From NCBI GenBank assembly GCA_945889085.1, contig CAMDBM010000005.1, positions 14,661 through 78,660 of the forward strand: a DNA stretch of 64,000 bases. The letters are read 5' to 3'. Source of the stretch: WLJO01 sp945889085. GTDB lineage: Bacteria > Actinomycetota > Acidimicrobiia > Acidimicrobiales > Ilumatobacteraceae. Below the pieces are notes generated by a model. That model was not told where the DNA came from. It searched no databases and worked only from the letters and a program-made list of their open reading frames with translations. The translations under genes and the position numbers were made by a program. The stretch's first letter is position 1. Each line of letters opens with the position of its first letter. Of the stretch, positions 49,563 to 57,922 are shown in pieces.

Positions 49563-50768
49563 ATGGGTCCGATGGAGGGAATCAAGGTTGTTGAGATGGG
49601 GTTCTGGGTGGCCGCGCCGGCCGCTGCAGCGATCCTCGGCGACTGGGGTGCGGACGTCATCAAGGTGGAACCGCTCACCGGCGATCCGTATCGAGGCTTC
49701 CGGACCTACTTCGAGCTGACAATCGGGCGTGCCGAGAACCCGCCGTTCGAGGTGGACAACCGCGGCAAGCGAGGAATCGCCCTCGACTACACCACGGACG
49801 AGGGAAAGGCCATCCTCATGGACCTGCTCGAGGACGCGGACGTGTTCGTCACGAACGTGCGCCGGGACGCGCTGCTGAGGAATGGCCTCGATCACGAGAC
49901 GATCAGCAAGCGCTTCCCCCGCCTCGTCTACGCCTGTCTGACGGCGCTCGGACTCGAGGGCCCGGAGGTGAACCGGCCGGGCTTCGACGTGGGCATGTTC
50001 TGGTCGCGGTCGGGTGTCGCAGCGTCGCTGGCACTGCCGGGTCAGCACGTGCCCAGCCAGCGCGGTGGCATGGGGGACCACATGACCGGGATTGCTGCAG
50101 CAGCAGGGATCTCGGCGGCGCTCTTCCAGCGCGAGCGAACGGGGAATGGCCAGGTGATCACCACCGCGCTCATCCGTCTCGGCAGCTACATGATGTCGTT
50201 CGATCTCGCGTGCGCGATCAAGTTCGGGCTCGAGACCGTTGCGGCGGATCGCTTTGCCCCCGCGAACCCGATCACGAACTACTACATGGCCAAGGACGGC
50301 CGTCAATTCGTGCTGCTCGGTGTGGAGCCAGACCGACTCTGGCCGGTGATGCTGCGGGCGTTCGAGCGGCCCGAGTGGGCAAGCGATCCGCGGTACGCCG
50401 ATACCGTTGCCCGGGCCGAGCACACGAGGGAACTGGTTGCTGAGCTCGACGAATTGTTTGCCACGCGAACCAGGGACGAGTGGGCCGAGCGTTTCGATGA
50501 CGAGGGTGTGTGGTGGGCCCCCGTCAACCGGGTGGACGAACTGGTGAACGATCTGCAGGCGCAGTTAGCCGGGTGCTTCGTGCCGGTGCCCCAGCAGGAC
50601 GGGACGGTGCGTGACATGCCCGCAACGCCGGTGACCTTCCTCGATTACACGGTCCAGCCGAGGCTGCCCGTGCCCGAGGTGGGCCAGCACACGGAGGAAA
50701 TTCTCACGGAACTGGGCATGTCCTGGGAGCGCATCCTCGAGCTGAAGGACAAGCGCGTCATCAACTAG
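49563..50768 (+). CDS. CaiB/BaiF-family (class III) acyl-CoA transferase
   Basis: A 401-residue CoA-transferase. It starts MEGIKVVEMGFWVAAPAAA, continues DWGADVIKVEPLTGDPYRG, VDNRGKRGIALD and the catalytic-Asp segment RPGFDVGMFWSRSG. QRERTGNGQVITTALIRLG and VWWAPVNRVDELVNDLQAQ complete the interlaced-dimer signature. It belongs to the same family as the protein at 30294 but is clearly diverged, so a different acid is expected. TACCAT (49551-49556) ends six bases before ATG 49563, favouring this start over ATG 49572. The longer in-frame reading from 49443 overlaps the DUF4239 gene and is rejected. Confidence 0.92.
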   Translation: MGPMEGIKVVEMGFWVAAPAAAAILGDWGADVIKVEPLTGDPYRGFRTYFELTIGRAENPPFEVDNRGKRGIALDYTTDEGKAILMDLLEDADVFVTNVRRDALLRNGLDHETISKRFPRLVYACLTALGLEGPEVNRPGFDVGMFWSRSGVAASLALPGQHVPSQRGGMGDHMTGIAAAAGISAALFQRERTGNGQVITTALIRLGSYMMSFDLACAIKFGLETVAADRFAPANPITNYYMAKDGRQFVLLGVEPDRLWPVMLRAFERPEWASDPRYADTVARAEHTRELVAELDELFATRTRDEWAERFDDEGVWWAPVNRVDELVNDLQAQLAGCFVPVPQQDGTVRDMPATPVTFLDYTVQPRLPVPEVGQHTEEILTELGMSWERILELKDKRVIN

Positions 50769-50775
50769 GCGCTGA

Positions 50776-51759
50776 TCAGGCGCCGAAGACCACCTTCGAC
50801 GCGGTCTTGCCGAGCAGTTCCACGCGTCCGGGGATGTGGCCGTTCAGGGGCAGGTTCACCGTGAAGCCGTCAATGCCGAGAGCGAGATCGGAGGTGAGGC
50901 GCTCGCCCACAGTGTCGGGGTCTCCCACGATGAAGCGGTCAACGATCGAGTTGCGCTGTTCGGTGTTCATCGACGAGAGATCCACTCCACGCGCCAGCAT
51001 GCCTGCAGCCAGATCGGCTTCAGCCTCTGCGGACGTGGGGGCAATACACACCGAGCGCTGCCACGACACCGTGACGGTGGATCGGTCGCGGCCGAGTGTT
51101 TCGCAGTGGCCTGCGAGAGCATCAAGCTTGCGGGAGAGTTCGTTTGCCATGCAGATCAGGTTTGACTCGTCTGCGTACTGGGCGACCATCCGCAGGGTCT
51201 TGCGCTCCCCACCGCCGCCGATCATCACGGGGATACGCGATATCGGCGGGGGAGAGTTCACGATGTCGACAGCGGTGTAGTGCTTGCCCGACAGGCTGAC
51301 CTTTTCATCGCGCAGCATCGGGACGACGATCTGCAGCGCTTCCTCAAGCTTCTCGAACCGGTCAGTAAACGTGCCGAACTCGATGCCGAACGCCGTGTGC
51401 TCCAGCTCGAACCAACCGGCACCGATGCCAAGCTGGCCGCGGCCGTTCGAGACGATGTCGAGGGTGGTGATGGTTTTCGCGAGCACCGCAGGGTTGCGGT
51501 AGGTATTGCCGGTAACGAGCGAGCTGAGGCGAACCGACTTGGTCTCGCGGGCCAGGGCGCTGAGCAGGGAATAGCACTCGAGCATGTACGCGTCGTGGGG
51601 GCCGAGGAAGGGCAACTGGTAAAAGTGGTCCATGACGAGCACGGTGTCGAAGCCGGATGCGTCGGCCTCTCTTCCCTGGCGGGCGATGGTGTCGAAGAGC
51701 TCGGCCGCACCGACCCCCGGATAACTGAAGTTTGGGATCTGGTAGCCAAGGCGGGTCAT
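50776..51759 (-). CDS. LLM-class (luciferase-like) F420-dependent oxidoreductase
   Basis: A 327-residue TIM-barrel flavin/F420 oxidoreductase. It reads LGYQIPNFSYPGV, FDTVLVMDHFYQLP, LVTGNTYRNPAVLAKTITTLD and GRGQLGIGAGWFELEHTAFG, the motif set of actinobacterial TIGR03560-type F420 enzymes. IPVMIGGGGERKTLRMVAQY is the barrel phosphate-binding strand. The cofactor is inferred from the family as reduced F420; an FMN monooxygenase is the alternative. TACCGT eight bases before the ATG suggests a leaderless transcript. It is convergent with the CoA-transferase and divergent from the acyl-CoA ligase. Confidence 0.9.
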   Translation of the reverse strand: MTRLGYQIPNFSYPGVGAAELFDTIARQGREADASGFDTVLVMDHFYQLPFLGPHDAYMLECYSLLSALARETKSVRLSSLVTGNTYRNPAVLAKTITTLDIVSNGRGQLGIGAGWFELEHTAFGIEFGTFTDRFEKLEEALQIVVPMLRDEKVSLSGKHYTAVDIVNSPPPISRIPVMIGGGGERKTLRMVAQYADESNLICMANELSRKLDALAGHCETLGRDRSTVTVSWQRSVCIAPTSAEAEADLAAGMLARGVDLSSMNTEQRNSIVDRFIVGDPDTVGERLTSDLALGIDGFTVNLPLNGHIPGRVELLGKTASKVVFGA

Positions 51760-51828
51760 GGCTGGTCACGGTACCGGCGCTCTCAACCCGCTTGGTGAAG
51801 TAGGTCACACTTCGGCCACAATGGACAC

Positions 51829-53541
51829 GTGATCAAGCACTATCTCGCCGCCCGCAAGGAACTCACCTCGAAGGGCGCACCCTTCGAGGTCGCCACTGTT
51901 GAGGTGCGCGGCCTGCCTCTCAAGGCATACGCCAACGCCCCGGCAAACCTCCGTCTGATGTGGGAGGCCTCCGTCGCGTTCGGCGACAAGGACTACATCG
52001 TCTACGAGGACGAGCGCTACACGTACGCCGACATCCACGCGCAGGTCCGCAAGCTTGCGGCCCACCTGGTGAAGCACGGTGTCACCCCGCAGAGCAGGGT
52101 TGCGATCGCGATGCGGAACTACCCCGAGTGGGTCGTGGCGTACTGGGCCACGGTGTCCCTCGGTGCTGCGGTGGTCGGCATGAACGCGTGGTGGACCCCG
52201 CCGGAGATGGAGTACGGCCTCAACGACAGCGAGCCGAGGGTGATCCTCCTCGACGACGAGCGCCTCGAGCGCCTCTCGCACATGCCGGCGCAGCGCCCCA
52301 TGCACATCATCGCCGTGCGCACCGACCGCCCCATCCCCGGGGACGGCGTTCGCTGGGAACAGGTCATGGAAACCGCCGATCCCGGCTCGCTGCCGCCAGT
52401 GGAGATCGACCCGGACGACGACGCCACGATCTTCTACACCTCGGGGACCACCGGCTTCCCCAAGGGTGCTCAGCTGACACATCGTGGCTCGATCAACAAC
52501 ATCATGAACCTGAGCGCGATGTCGGCCACCGTCTCCCTCGCGGAGCAGAAGGGGATTGCAGCGGGCGAGATCCCGGCGCCAACGGCCGCGCCGACGCCGC
52601 GCCCGATCGTGTTCATGGCGCCGACGCCGCTGTTCCACGTCACGGCGTGCAACTGCCTGCTGCACCCGGCCACTGCGATCGGCGCGAAGATCGTCTTCAC
52701 GTACAAGTGGGACCCGGGTCGTGCGCTCGAGCTGATCGAGCGTGAGAAGGTCACGAACTTCTCCGGCGTACCCACCATGAGCCGCGAACTGCTCCTGCAC
52801 CCCGACTGGGCCACGCGGGATACGTCGTCGATCCAAGGGATGGGCGGCGGCGGCGCAGCCCTGCAGCCGGACCTCGTGAACAAGATCGCGGGTGCTCTGA
52901 AGGGTGGGGCCCCGGCAACGGGCTACGGCATGACCGAGACCCACGGCATCATCACGGCCAACTCGGCCCGCTTCTTCATCGACAAGCCCGAGTCCTGCGG
53001 CCCGAATGTGCCGACGCTCGAGGTGAAATTGGTGGACGAAGAAGGCAACGACCTTCCGGCCGGTCCCAACACGGTCGGCGTGCTCTGTGTGCGCGGCGCC
53101 GTGGTCATCAAGGGCTACCTCAACCGTCCCGAGGCCACGGCCGACAGCATCCGGGACGGCTGGCTGAACACCGGCGACATCGCCCGCATCGACGAGGACG
53201 GCTTCATTTACATCGTGGACCGCGCGAAGGACATGGTCATCCGCGGTGGCGAGAACGTGTACTGCAGCGAGGTCGAGACCGCGATCTACCACCACGACGC
53301 CGTCGCCGAGGTTGCCGTGTTCGGCGTCCCCGACGAGCGACTCGGCGAGGAGGTTGCTGCTGTCATCGTGCTCGCGGCAGGTCACACGCTCACGCAGGAG
53401 CAACTGCGCGAATTCCTCTCGGCGAGCCTCGCCAAGCACAAGATCCCGGCGAAGGTGTGGTTCCGCGACGAGCCCATCCCACGCAATGCGAGCGGCAAGT
53501 TCTTGAAGCGCGAACTGCGCAAGGAGCTCGTCGGCTCGTAA
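51829..53541 (+). CDS. Long/medium-chain fatty acyl-CoA synthetase
   Basis: A 570-residue ANL-family ligase. The P-loop is TIFYTSGTTGFPKGAQ, A5 is TGYGMTETHGI, A7-A8 are WLNTGDIARIDEDGFIYIVD and RGGENVYCSEVE, and the catalytic lysine motif is PIPRNASGKFLKREL. Length and layout fit FadD-type enzymes that form acyl-AMP and then acyl-CoA. A conserved insert (VFMAPTPLFHVTACN) is typical of the fatty-acid group. The start is GTG 51829, with CACAAT six bases upstream as a possible -10. The double-hotdog gene follows on the other strand, stop to stop. Confidence 0.92.
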   Translation: MIKHYLAARKELTSKGAPFEVATVEVRGLPLKAYANAPANLRLMWEASVAFGDKDYIVYEDERYTYADIHAQVRKLAAHLVKHGVTPQSRVAIAMRNYPEWVVAYWATVSLGAAVVGMNAWWTPPEMEYGLNDSEPRVILLDDERLERLSHMPAQRPMHIIAVRTDRPIPGDGVRWEQVMETADPGSLPPVEIDPDDDATIFYTSGTTGFPKGAQLTHRGSINNIMNLSAMSATVSLAEQKGIAAGEIPAPTAAPTPRPIVFMAPTPLFHVTACNCLLHPATAIGAKIVFTYKWDPGRALELIEREKVTNFSGVPTMSRELLLHPDWATRDTSSIQGMGGGGAALQPDLVNKIAGALKGGAPATGYGMTETHGIITANSARFFIDKPESCGPNVPTLEVKLVDEEGNDLPAGPNTVGVLCVRGAVVIKGYLNRPEATADSIRDGWLNTGDIARIDEDGFIYIVDRAKDMVIRGGENVYCSEVETAIYHHDAVAEVAVFGVPDERLGEEVAAVIVLAAGHTLTQEQLREFLSASLAKHKIPAKVWFRDEPIPRNASGKFLKRELRKELVGS

Positions 53542-54414
53542 CTACCGCACGATGTGCACCGCATCCACCTGCACGGCGAGCTTGCCGTCGGGCCGGTAGA
53601 TGCGGGCTGTCGTGGTGCCGGTGGTCCGTCCGAGGAAGCCCACCTCGGCCTCGACAGCGATGTCGGTACCCGACGCAGCGATCGGGCGGACGAACAGCAC
53701 CCGCATCTCGGCGGGTCGGTAACGGTGGCCGCTGCCGGCAAGGCTGCGTATGGCGAGTTCGCACGCACGCTCGCCGATCACGCCGCCGACACCACCGTGG
53801 ACGCCATCCCGTTCGTTAGCGAGATGCGCCCCGGCACGCACGGTGAGGCGCACCCGACCCGACTCAGACGAAAGCACCTGGGTGCCGAGCACCTGATGGA
53901 TCGGCGAGGCGGTCCACTCGTGGGGCACCGGGGGTTCTGTCGGCTGCGGGGGCGGAACCTCGTCGGTCACCACCCCGCCGCCCTGCTCGCCGCCGGAGAA
54001 CACCGCAAAGCGCGCGCTGTAGCGCGAGACAAGCTCACCCGAGGGGAGCGAGGCCGTTCCGGTGCAGAACGCGCTCGACGGCACGAGGTCCACCTCGCCG
54101 ATCCGTCCGACGATCGGCCCCGCTCCGGGCTCGATCGGGCGCAAGAACTCGAGATGCATGTGGCTCGTGACCATTCGCTGGTGCTCGTCGAGGTACGTGC
54201 TGATCGCGCTGCCGATCACGTGGTCGAGCAGGAGACAGAGCACGCCCGGCGGGAGGGCTCCGTCATCGTCGAGGATCGCCGGTGGGGATGTCTGCACCAC
54301 GGTGAGGGTGTCCCAGTCGGTCTTGCCGACACCGAAGAGTTGTTCGGCCGGTGTCTCGACGCTCTGCTGGGGGTGCACGATGGAACATCGTGGCCGCAGA
54401 GCAGTCGGGGACAC
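53542..54414 (-). CDS. Double-hotdog acyl-CoA thioesterase-like protein
   Basis: A 290-residue protein made of two hotdog domains. Domain 1 (about 50-140) has PGVLCLLLDHVIGSA (the helix with active Asp) and SHMHLEFLRPIEPG. Domain 2 (165-290) has ERDGVHGGVGGVIGERACE, then MRVLFVRPIAASGTDIAVEA. The GVHGG segment matches PaaI-type thioesterases, so hydrolysis of an acyl- or aryl-CoA ester is likely. The start is uncertain: GTG 54414 and GTG 54378 are both possible. It is stop to stop with the acyl-CoA ligase and divergent from the esterase gene. Confidence 0.82.
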   Translation of the reverse strand: MSPTALRPRCSIVHPQQSVETPAEQLFGVGKTDWDTLTVVQTSPPAILDDDGALPPGVLCLLLDHVIGSAISTYLDEHQRMVTSHMHLEFLRPIEPGAGPIVGRIGEVDLVPSSAFCTGTASLPSGELVSRYSARFAVFSGGEQGGGVVTDEVPPPQPTEPPVPHEWTASPIHQVLGTQVLSSESGRVRLTVRAGAHLANERDGVHGGVGGVIGERACELAIRSLAGSGHRYRPAEMRVLFVRPIAASGTDIAVEAEVGFLGRTTGTTTARIYRPDGKLAVQVDAVHIVR

Positions 54415-54474
54415 AACTCAGGGCCGGGCGTGGCACGATTCCCGGGCGGGTATCGACGGACGGGGGGCGATTCG

Positions 54475-55419
54475 GTGGGCTATCGGTTTGACACGGAGTG
54501 GGAGGCGGCGGTTGCACCGCTGCTGCGGGCTATGGAGCGGGCACCGAAACTGCCGGTGGGCGATGCCCTCGGGCGGCGTGCCGCAATCGACGGGATGATG
54601 GCCACGTTCGGCGAGCAGCGTGCAGTTGTCACCGACGTGGACGTGGCGACCTACCGGACCAACTCTTTCGACGGTGCGCAGGTCGAACTGCGCTGGTACT
54701 CCAAGCGCGGATCGGACGCAACGAATGCGGTGCTCTACCTGCACGGTGGCGGCATGATCTGTGGCTCGCTAGACATCTACGACAGCCTCGTACGCAACTC
54801 GGTGTCGAAATCCGGGATACCGATGCTCGCTGTCGAGTACCGACTCGCGCCCGAGCACCCTCACCCAACACCGGTGGAGGACTGCTTCGCTGCACTGGCG
54901 TGGTTGAGCGAGCAGGCAGCAGTGCTCGGTGTGGACCCCTCACGCATTGCGGTGTACGGCGACAGCGCTGGCGGCGGCCTAGCGGCGGGGACGGCGCTGA
55001 TCGCCCGCGACCGTGGCGTCCCGCTCGCACGGCAGATCCTCGTGTACCCGATGATCGACGACCGCACGGAGGTGGACCCCGCGCTCGTCCCGTTCCTGAT
55101 GTGGACCTACGAGGACAACGAGACCGGTTGGCGGGCACTGTTGGGTGACACCTACCGAACCGAGCACGTGTCCCCGTACGCAGCGCCCGCGCGGGCGGCT
55201 GATCTCTCTGGCCTTGCGCCGGCGTATATCGAGGTGGGCGAGCTCGATGCGTTCCGGGACGAGAACATTGCGTACGCCCGGCGTCTCGCACAGGCTGGAG
55301 TGTCGGTCGAGCTGCACGTGCACCCCGGTGTCCCGCACGCCTTCGAGGCGCTCGCCCCCAAGGTGGCGGTCGCCCGGCGCTCGGCCGCCGACCGTCTTCG
55401 CGCGCTCACGTCGTTCTGA
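54475..55419 (+). CDS. Hormone-sensitive-lipase family esterase
   Basis: A 314-residue alpha/beta hydrolase. VLYLHGGGMICGS is the HSL oxyanion motif, AVYGDSAGGGLAAG holds the nucleophile Ser, YIEVGELDAFRDE the acid and GVPHAFEAL the histidine. The Y-R-L-A-P-E-H-P block (AVEYRLAPEHPHPTP) is also characteristic. It should hydrolyse short- to medium-chain esters and is a relative of the C-terminal half of the monooxygenase fusion at 44040. GTG 54475 with GGGGGG upstream is chosen; the longer frame to 53554 is antisense to the hotdog gene and is rejected. Confidence 0.9.
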   Translation: MGYRFDTEWEAAVAPLLRAMERAPKLPVGDALGRRAAIDGMMATFGEQRAVVTDVDVATYRTNSFDGAQVELRWYSKRGSDATNAVLYLHGGGMICGSLDIYDSLVRNSVSKSGIPMLAVEYRLAPEHPHPTPVEDCFAALAWLSEQAAVLGVDPSRIAVYGDSAGGGLAAGTALIARDRGVPLARQILVYPMIDDRTEVDPALVPFLMWTYEDNETGWRALLGDTYRTEHVSPYAAPARAADLSGLAPAYIEVGELDAFRDENIAYARRLAQAGVSVELHVHPGVPHAFEALAPKVAVARRSAADRLRALTSF

Positions 55420-55446
55420 TCGCCGCTCAACTGCGGGTTGTTCCCG

Positions 55447-55475
55447 TTGACCGCCCGGTGCAGGCCATTTAGGGT
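55447..55475 (+). promoter_or_regulatory. Promoter upstream of the LLM gene
   Basis: TTGACC (55447-55452) and TAGGGT (55470-55475) are separated by 17 bases, a near-consensus housekeeping promoter. Transcription would start near 55482, leaving a leader of about 50 bases with GGGGGA (55521-55526) before the start codon. Confidence 0.6.
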
Positions 55476-55531
55476 CTGGGTACGAACGGTCGTTGGGGAC
55501 GACCGGTCGATCAACAATCGGGGGGACTGTG

Positions 55532-56677
55532 GTGCGTGTCGGGGCCTGCATCTTCAACCAGAACTACACGGATTGGGATCGGTACGAGGCCGAGGAGCGC
55601 GGCGAGACCGTGCCCGCCCGGCCCCAGAAGTCGGACCGTGAGGTGTTTGCCGAGGAGATCAACCTTGCTCGGATCGCGGACCAGACCGGGTTCGATGCGG
55701 TATGGACGATCGAGCACCATTTCACTCCATACACGATGGTGACCAACCCGTTGCAGTACCTCACCTACATCGCCGGGATCACCGAGCGCGTCGATCTCGG
55801 GACCATGGTCACCGTGCTGCCGTGGCACAACCCGGTACGGGTGGCAGAGGACGTGAACATGTTGGACGCGTTCCTCGGCGAGGGTCGTGAGGTGATCCTC
55901 GGTGTCGGGCGGGGGCTTGGTCGCCGCGAGTACGCAGGGCTGTCGATTGACCAGGGCGAGGCGCGTGGCCGCTACGACGAGAGCATTCAGGTGCTCAAGC
56001 AACTGCTGGCCACCGGCGAGTGCACCTTCCACGGCGAGCACTACGACATCGAGGGGCTCCGCCTGCGGCCGCAACCTGATCGCGACCTCAGCCACAACCT
56101 CTGGTCCGCGGGCGGTACCCCCGAAACGGTCGAACTGATCGCGAAGCACGACGTGCGACCGCTGATCATTCCCACCACGAGTCTCGAGATGGCGCTGCAG
56201 ACGGCACAGGCGTACACGTCGCTCCGCCACCAGGCGGGCCACGGCAGTTCCACGCACACCAAACTGGCGCTGTGGACCTACGTCGCCGAGACCGAGGAGG
56301 AGGCGCGACGCGGAGCCGAGCAGTACATGGTCGAGTACTCGGATTCGGCGATGCGCCATTACGAATTGCTCGGTGATCACTTCAAGAACATCAAGGGGTA
56401 CGAGGCCTATGCCGCCGGTTCCGAGGCGCTGGCGGCAGATGCGTCGCCGTTCCTGCGGGGGTTCTTCAACTCGCATCCGTGGGGAACGCCCGAGCAGACC
56501 ATTGCCCGCGCAACCGAGCTCGCCGAGGCCTTCGGCACGGACGAGATCATGTTCATCTTCAAGTACGGCGGCATGCCGATCGAGCTGGCGGAGCGGAGCA
56601 TGAGGCTCTTCGCAAAGGAGGTTCTGCCTGCCCTCCACGAACTGCAGCCTGCGCCGATGCAGGTCGCCCTCGCCTGA
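55532..56677 (+). CDS. LLM-class flavin/F420-dependent oxidoreductase
   Basis: A 381-residue luciferase-like TIM-barrel protein. It starts RVGACIFNQNYTDWDRYEAE and contains FDAVWTIEHHFTPYTM, ILGVGRGLGRREYAGLSID and LWSAGGTPETVELIAKHDV, typical of the bacterial-luciferase alkane or monooxygenase subgroup. WNPxRxAED-type HNPVRVAEDVNMLDA is also present. FMN-dependent oxygenation or F420-dependent hydride transfer are both possible. GTG 55532 (also GTG 55529) is chosen because GGGGGA lies five bases upstream. The acyltransferase gene follows after 93 bases. Confidence 0.88.
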   Translation: MRVGACIFNQNYTDWDRYEAEERGETVPARPQKSDREVFAEEINLARIADQTGFDAVWTIEHHFTPYTMVTNPLQYLTYIAGITERVDLGTMVTVLPWHNPVRVAEDVNMLDAFLGEGREVILGVGRGLGRREYAGLSIDQGEARGRYDESIQVLKQLLATGECTFHGEHYDIEGLRLRPQPDRDLSHNLWSAGGTPETVELIAKHDVRPLIIPTTSLEMALQTAQAYTSLRHQAGHGSSTHTKLALWTYVAETEEEARRGAEQYMVEYSDSAMRHYELLGDHFKNIKGYEAYAAGSEALAADASPFLRGFFNSHPWGTPEQTIARATELAEAFGTDEIMFIFKYGGMPIELAERSMRLFAKEVLPALHELQPAPMQVALA

Positions 56678-56770
56678 GCCCGGGGGCCAACGGCCCTGCT
56701 TTCGGTGCCCCGACCCTGACCGAGTACGTTCGGGTGCTGGTTGCACGCTGCAGAAAGGGTCCTGTCGCTG

Positions 56771-57880
56771 ATGTCCGTCCCGCTCGTGGAAGCAGAGATC
56801 GAGGCCGGTGGTCGTTTCGGCTACCGCCCCGAGTTCGACGGTCTGCGCGGGTTAGCGATTCTCGGAGTGGTCATGTTCCACTACTTCGGGAGTTGGTTCC
56901 GCGGCTCGATCATCGGCGTCGATCTGTTCTTCGTGCTCTCTGGCTTCCTCTTCACCCGATTGCTCTTCGAGGAGCGTCGGAAGTACGGGAACATCTCGCT
57001 CCCGGACTTCTACGCACGAAGAGTCGGCCGTCTCGTCCCCGGGCTCATCGTGGTGTCGCTCGTCCTGCTCGTCGGCGACCCGCTGTTCATCGTGGACTCC
57101 CACTTCCGCGAACTCGTGAATGGCGCCATCGGGGCGGTCACCTTCACCACGAACTGGCTCCGTGTGGCGGGGGTGGACACCTCCGAGTTGACCCACCTCT
57201 GGTCGATCGCTATCGAGCAGCAATTCTACCTGCTGTGGCCCCTAGTGGTGCTCGCTGTCGGCGTGAGTGTGCGCCGCATTAACCGTCTGTCGGCGGTGAT
57301 CGTCGTTGCCGCGGGGATCAACCTGTTGGTGAGGTCCCTCGCTGGCGTCAGTCACCCGGTCCTGTTCAACGGTCTCGACACCCATGGCATGCTCACCCTG
57401 GGTGCGGGCTGCTGGCTCGCGACGGTGCTCACCGCGGAGAATCGCTGGGGCAGCCGTCAGGTACTGCTCACCGTTGGCCTTCTGCTCGCAGTTGCGGCGC
57501 GATGTGTACTGGTGGTCATTCCCGACACAGAGGTGTTCAACCGCACCTGGGCGCGGGGCGGGGCGCACCTCACGGCGGTAGCCATGGTGGTGGTGCTCGT
57601 TGCGGCGAAGGAACTTTCCTGGATGCGGTTCCTGCTGTCGCGGCGAGCGCTGATGTTGCTCGGTCAGCGCGCCTACAGCATTTTCCTCTGGCACCAGCCC
57701 GTGAGGTTGTACTTGCCGATCGGCCCCGTGAGCGGGCTAGTGCTGCGCAACCTGGTGTTCCTCGCTGTCAGCCTCGTCGTGTCCGAATTCAGTTACCGAC
57801 TGGTGGAGCAGCCGGGGCGGAAGTGGATCGTCAACCGGTTCAGCCGTCGTGGCCGACAGGCGGCCCCAGCCTCTGTCTGA
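56771..57880 (+). CDS. Acyltransferase-3 (OafA/YrhL-type) membrane protein
   Basis: A 369-residue integral membrane acyltransferase with about ten helices. EFDGLRGLAILGVVMFHYF holds the conserved R and H, SIIGVDLFFVLSGFLFTRLL and FYARRVGRLVPGL follow, and LTHLWSIAIEQQFYLLWPL carries the conserved E-QFYLLWP block. Unlike the protein at 7110 it has no SGNH domain, so it represents the single-domain type. It would transfer an acyl group to an envelope sugar or lipid. ATG 56771 with AGAAAGGG upstream is preferred; TTG 56741 would add ten residues. Confidence 0.9.
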   Translation: MSVPLVEAEIEAGGRFGYRPEFDGLRGLAILGVVMFHYFGSWFRGSIIGVDLFFVLSGFLFTRLLFEERRKYGNISLPDFYARRVGRLVPGLIVVSLVLLVGDPLFIVDSHFRELVNGAIGAVTFTTNWLRVAGVDTSELTHLWSIAIEQQFYLLWPLVVLAVGVSVRRINRLSAVIVVAAGINLLVRSLAGVSHPVLFNGLDTHGMLTLGAGCWLATVLTAENRWGSRQVLLTVGLLLAVAARCVLVVIPDTEVFNRTWARGGAHLTAVAMVVVLVAAKELSWMRFLLSRRALMLLGQRAYSIFLWHQPVRLYLPIGPVSGLVLRNLVFLAVSLVVSEFSYRLVEQPGRKWIVNRFSRRGRQAAPASV

Positions 57881-57922
57881 GATGCAGCCCGGGCCACTTC
57901 GGCCTCCACCGCATCGCGTGAG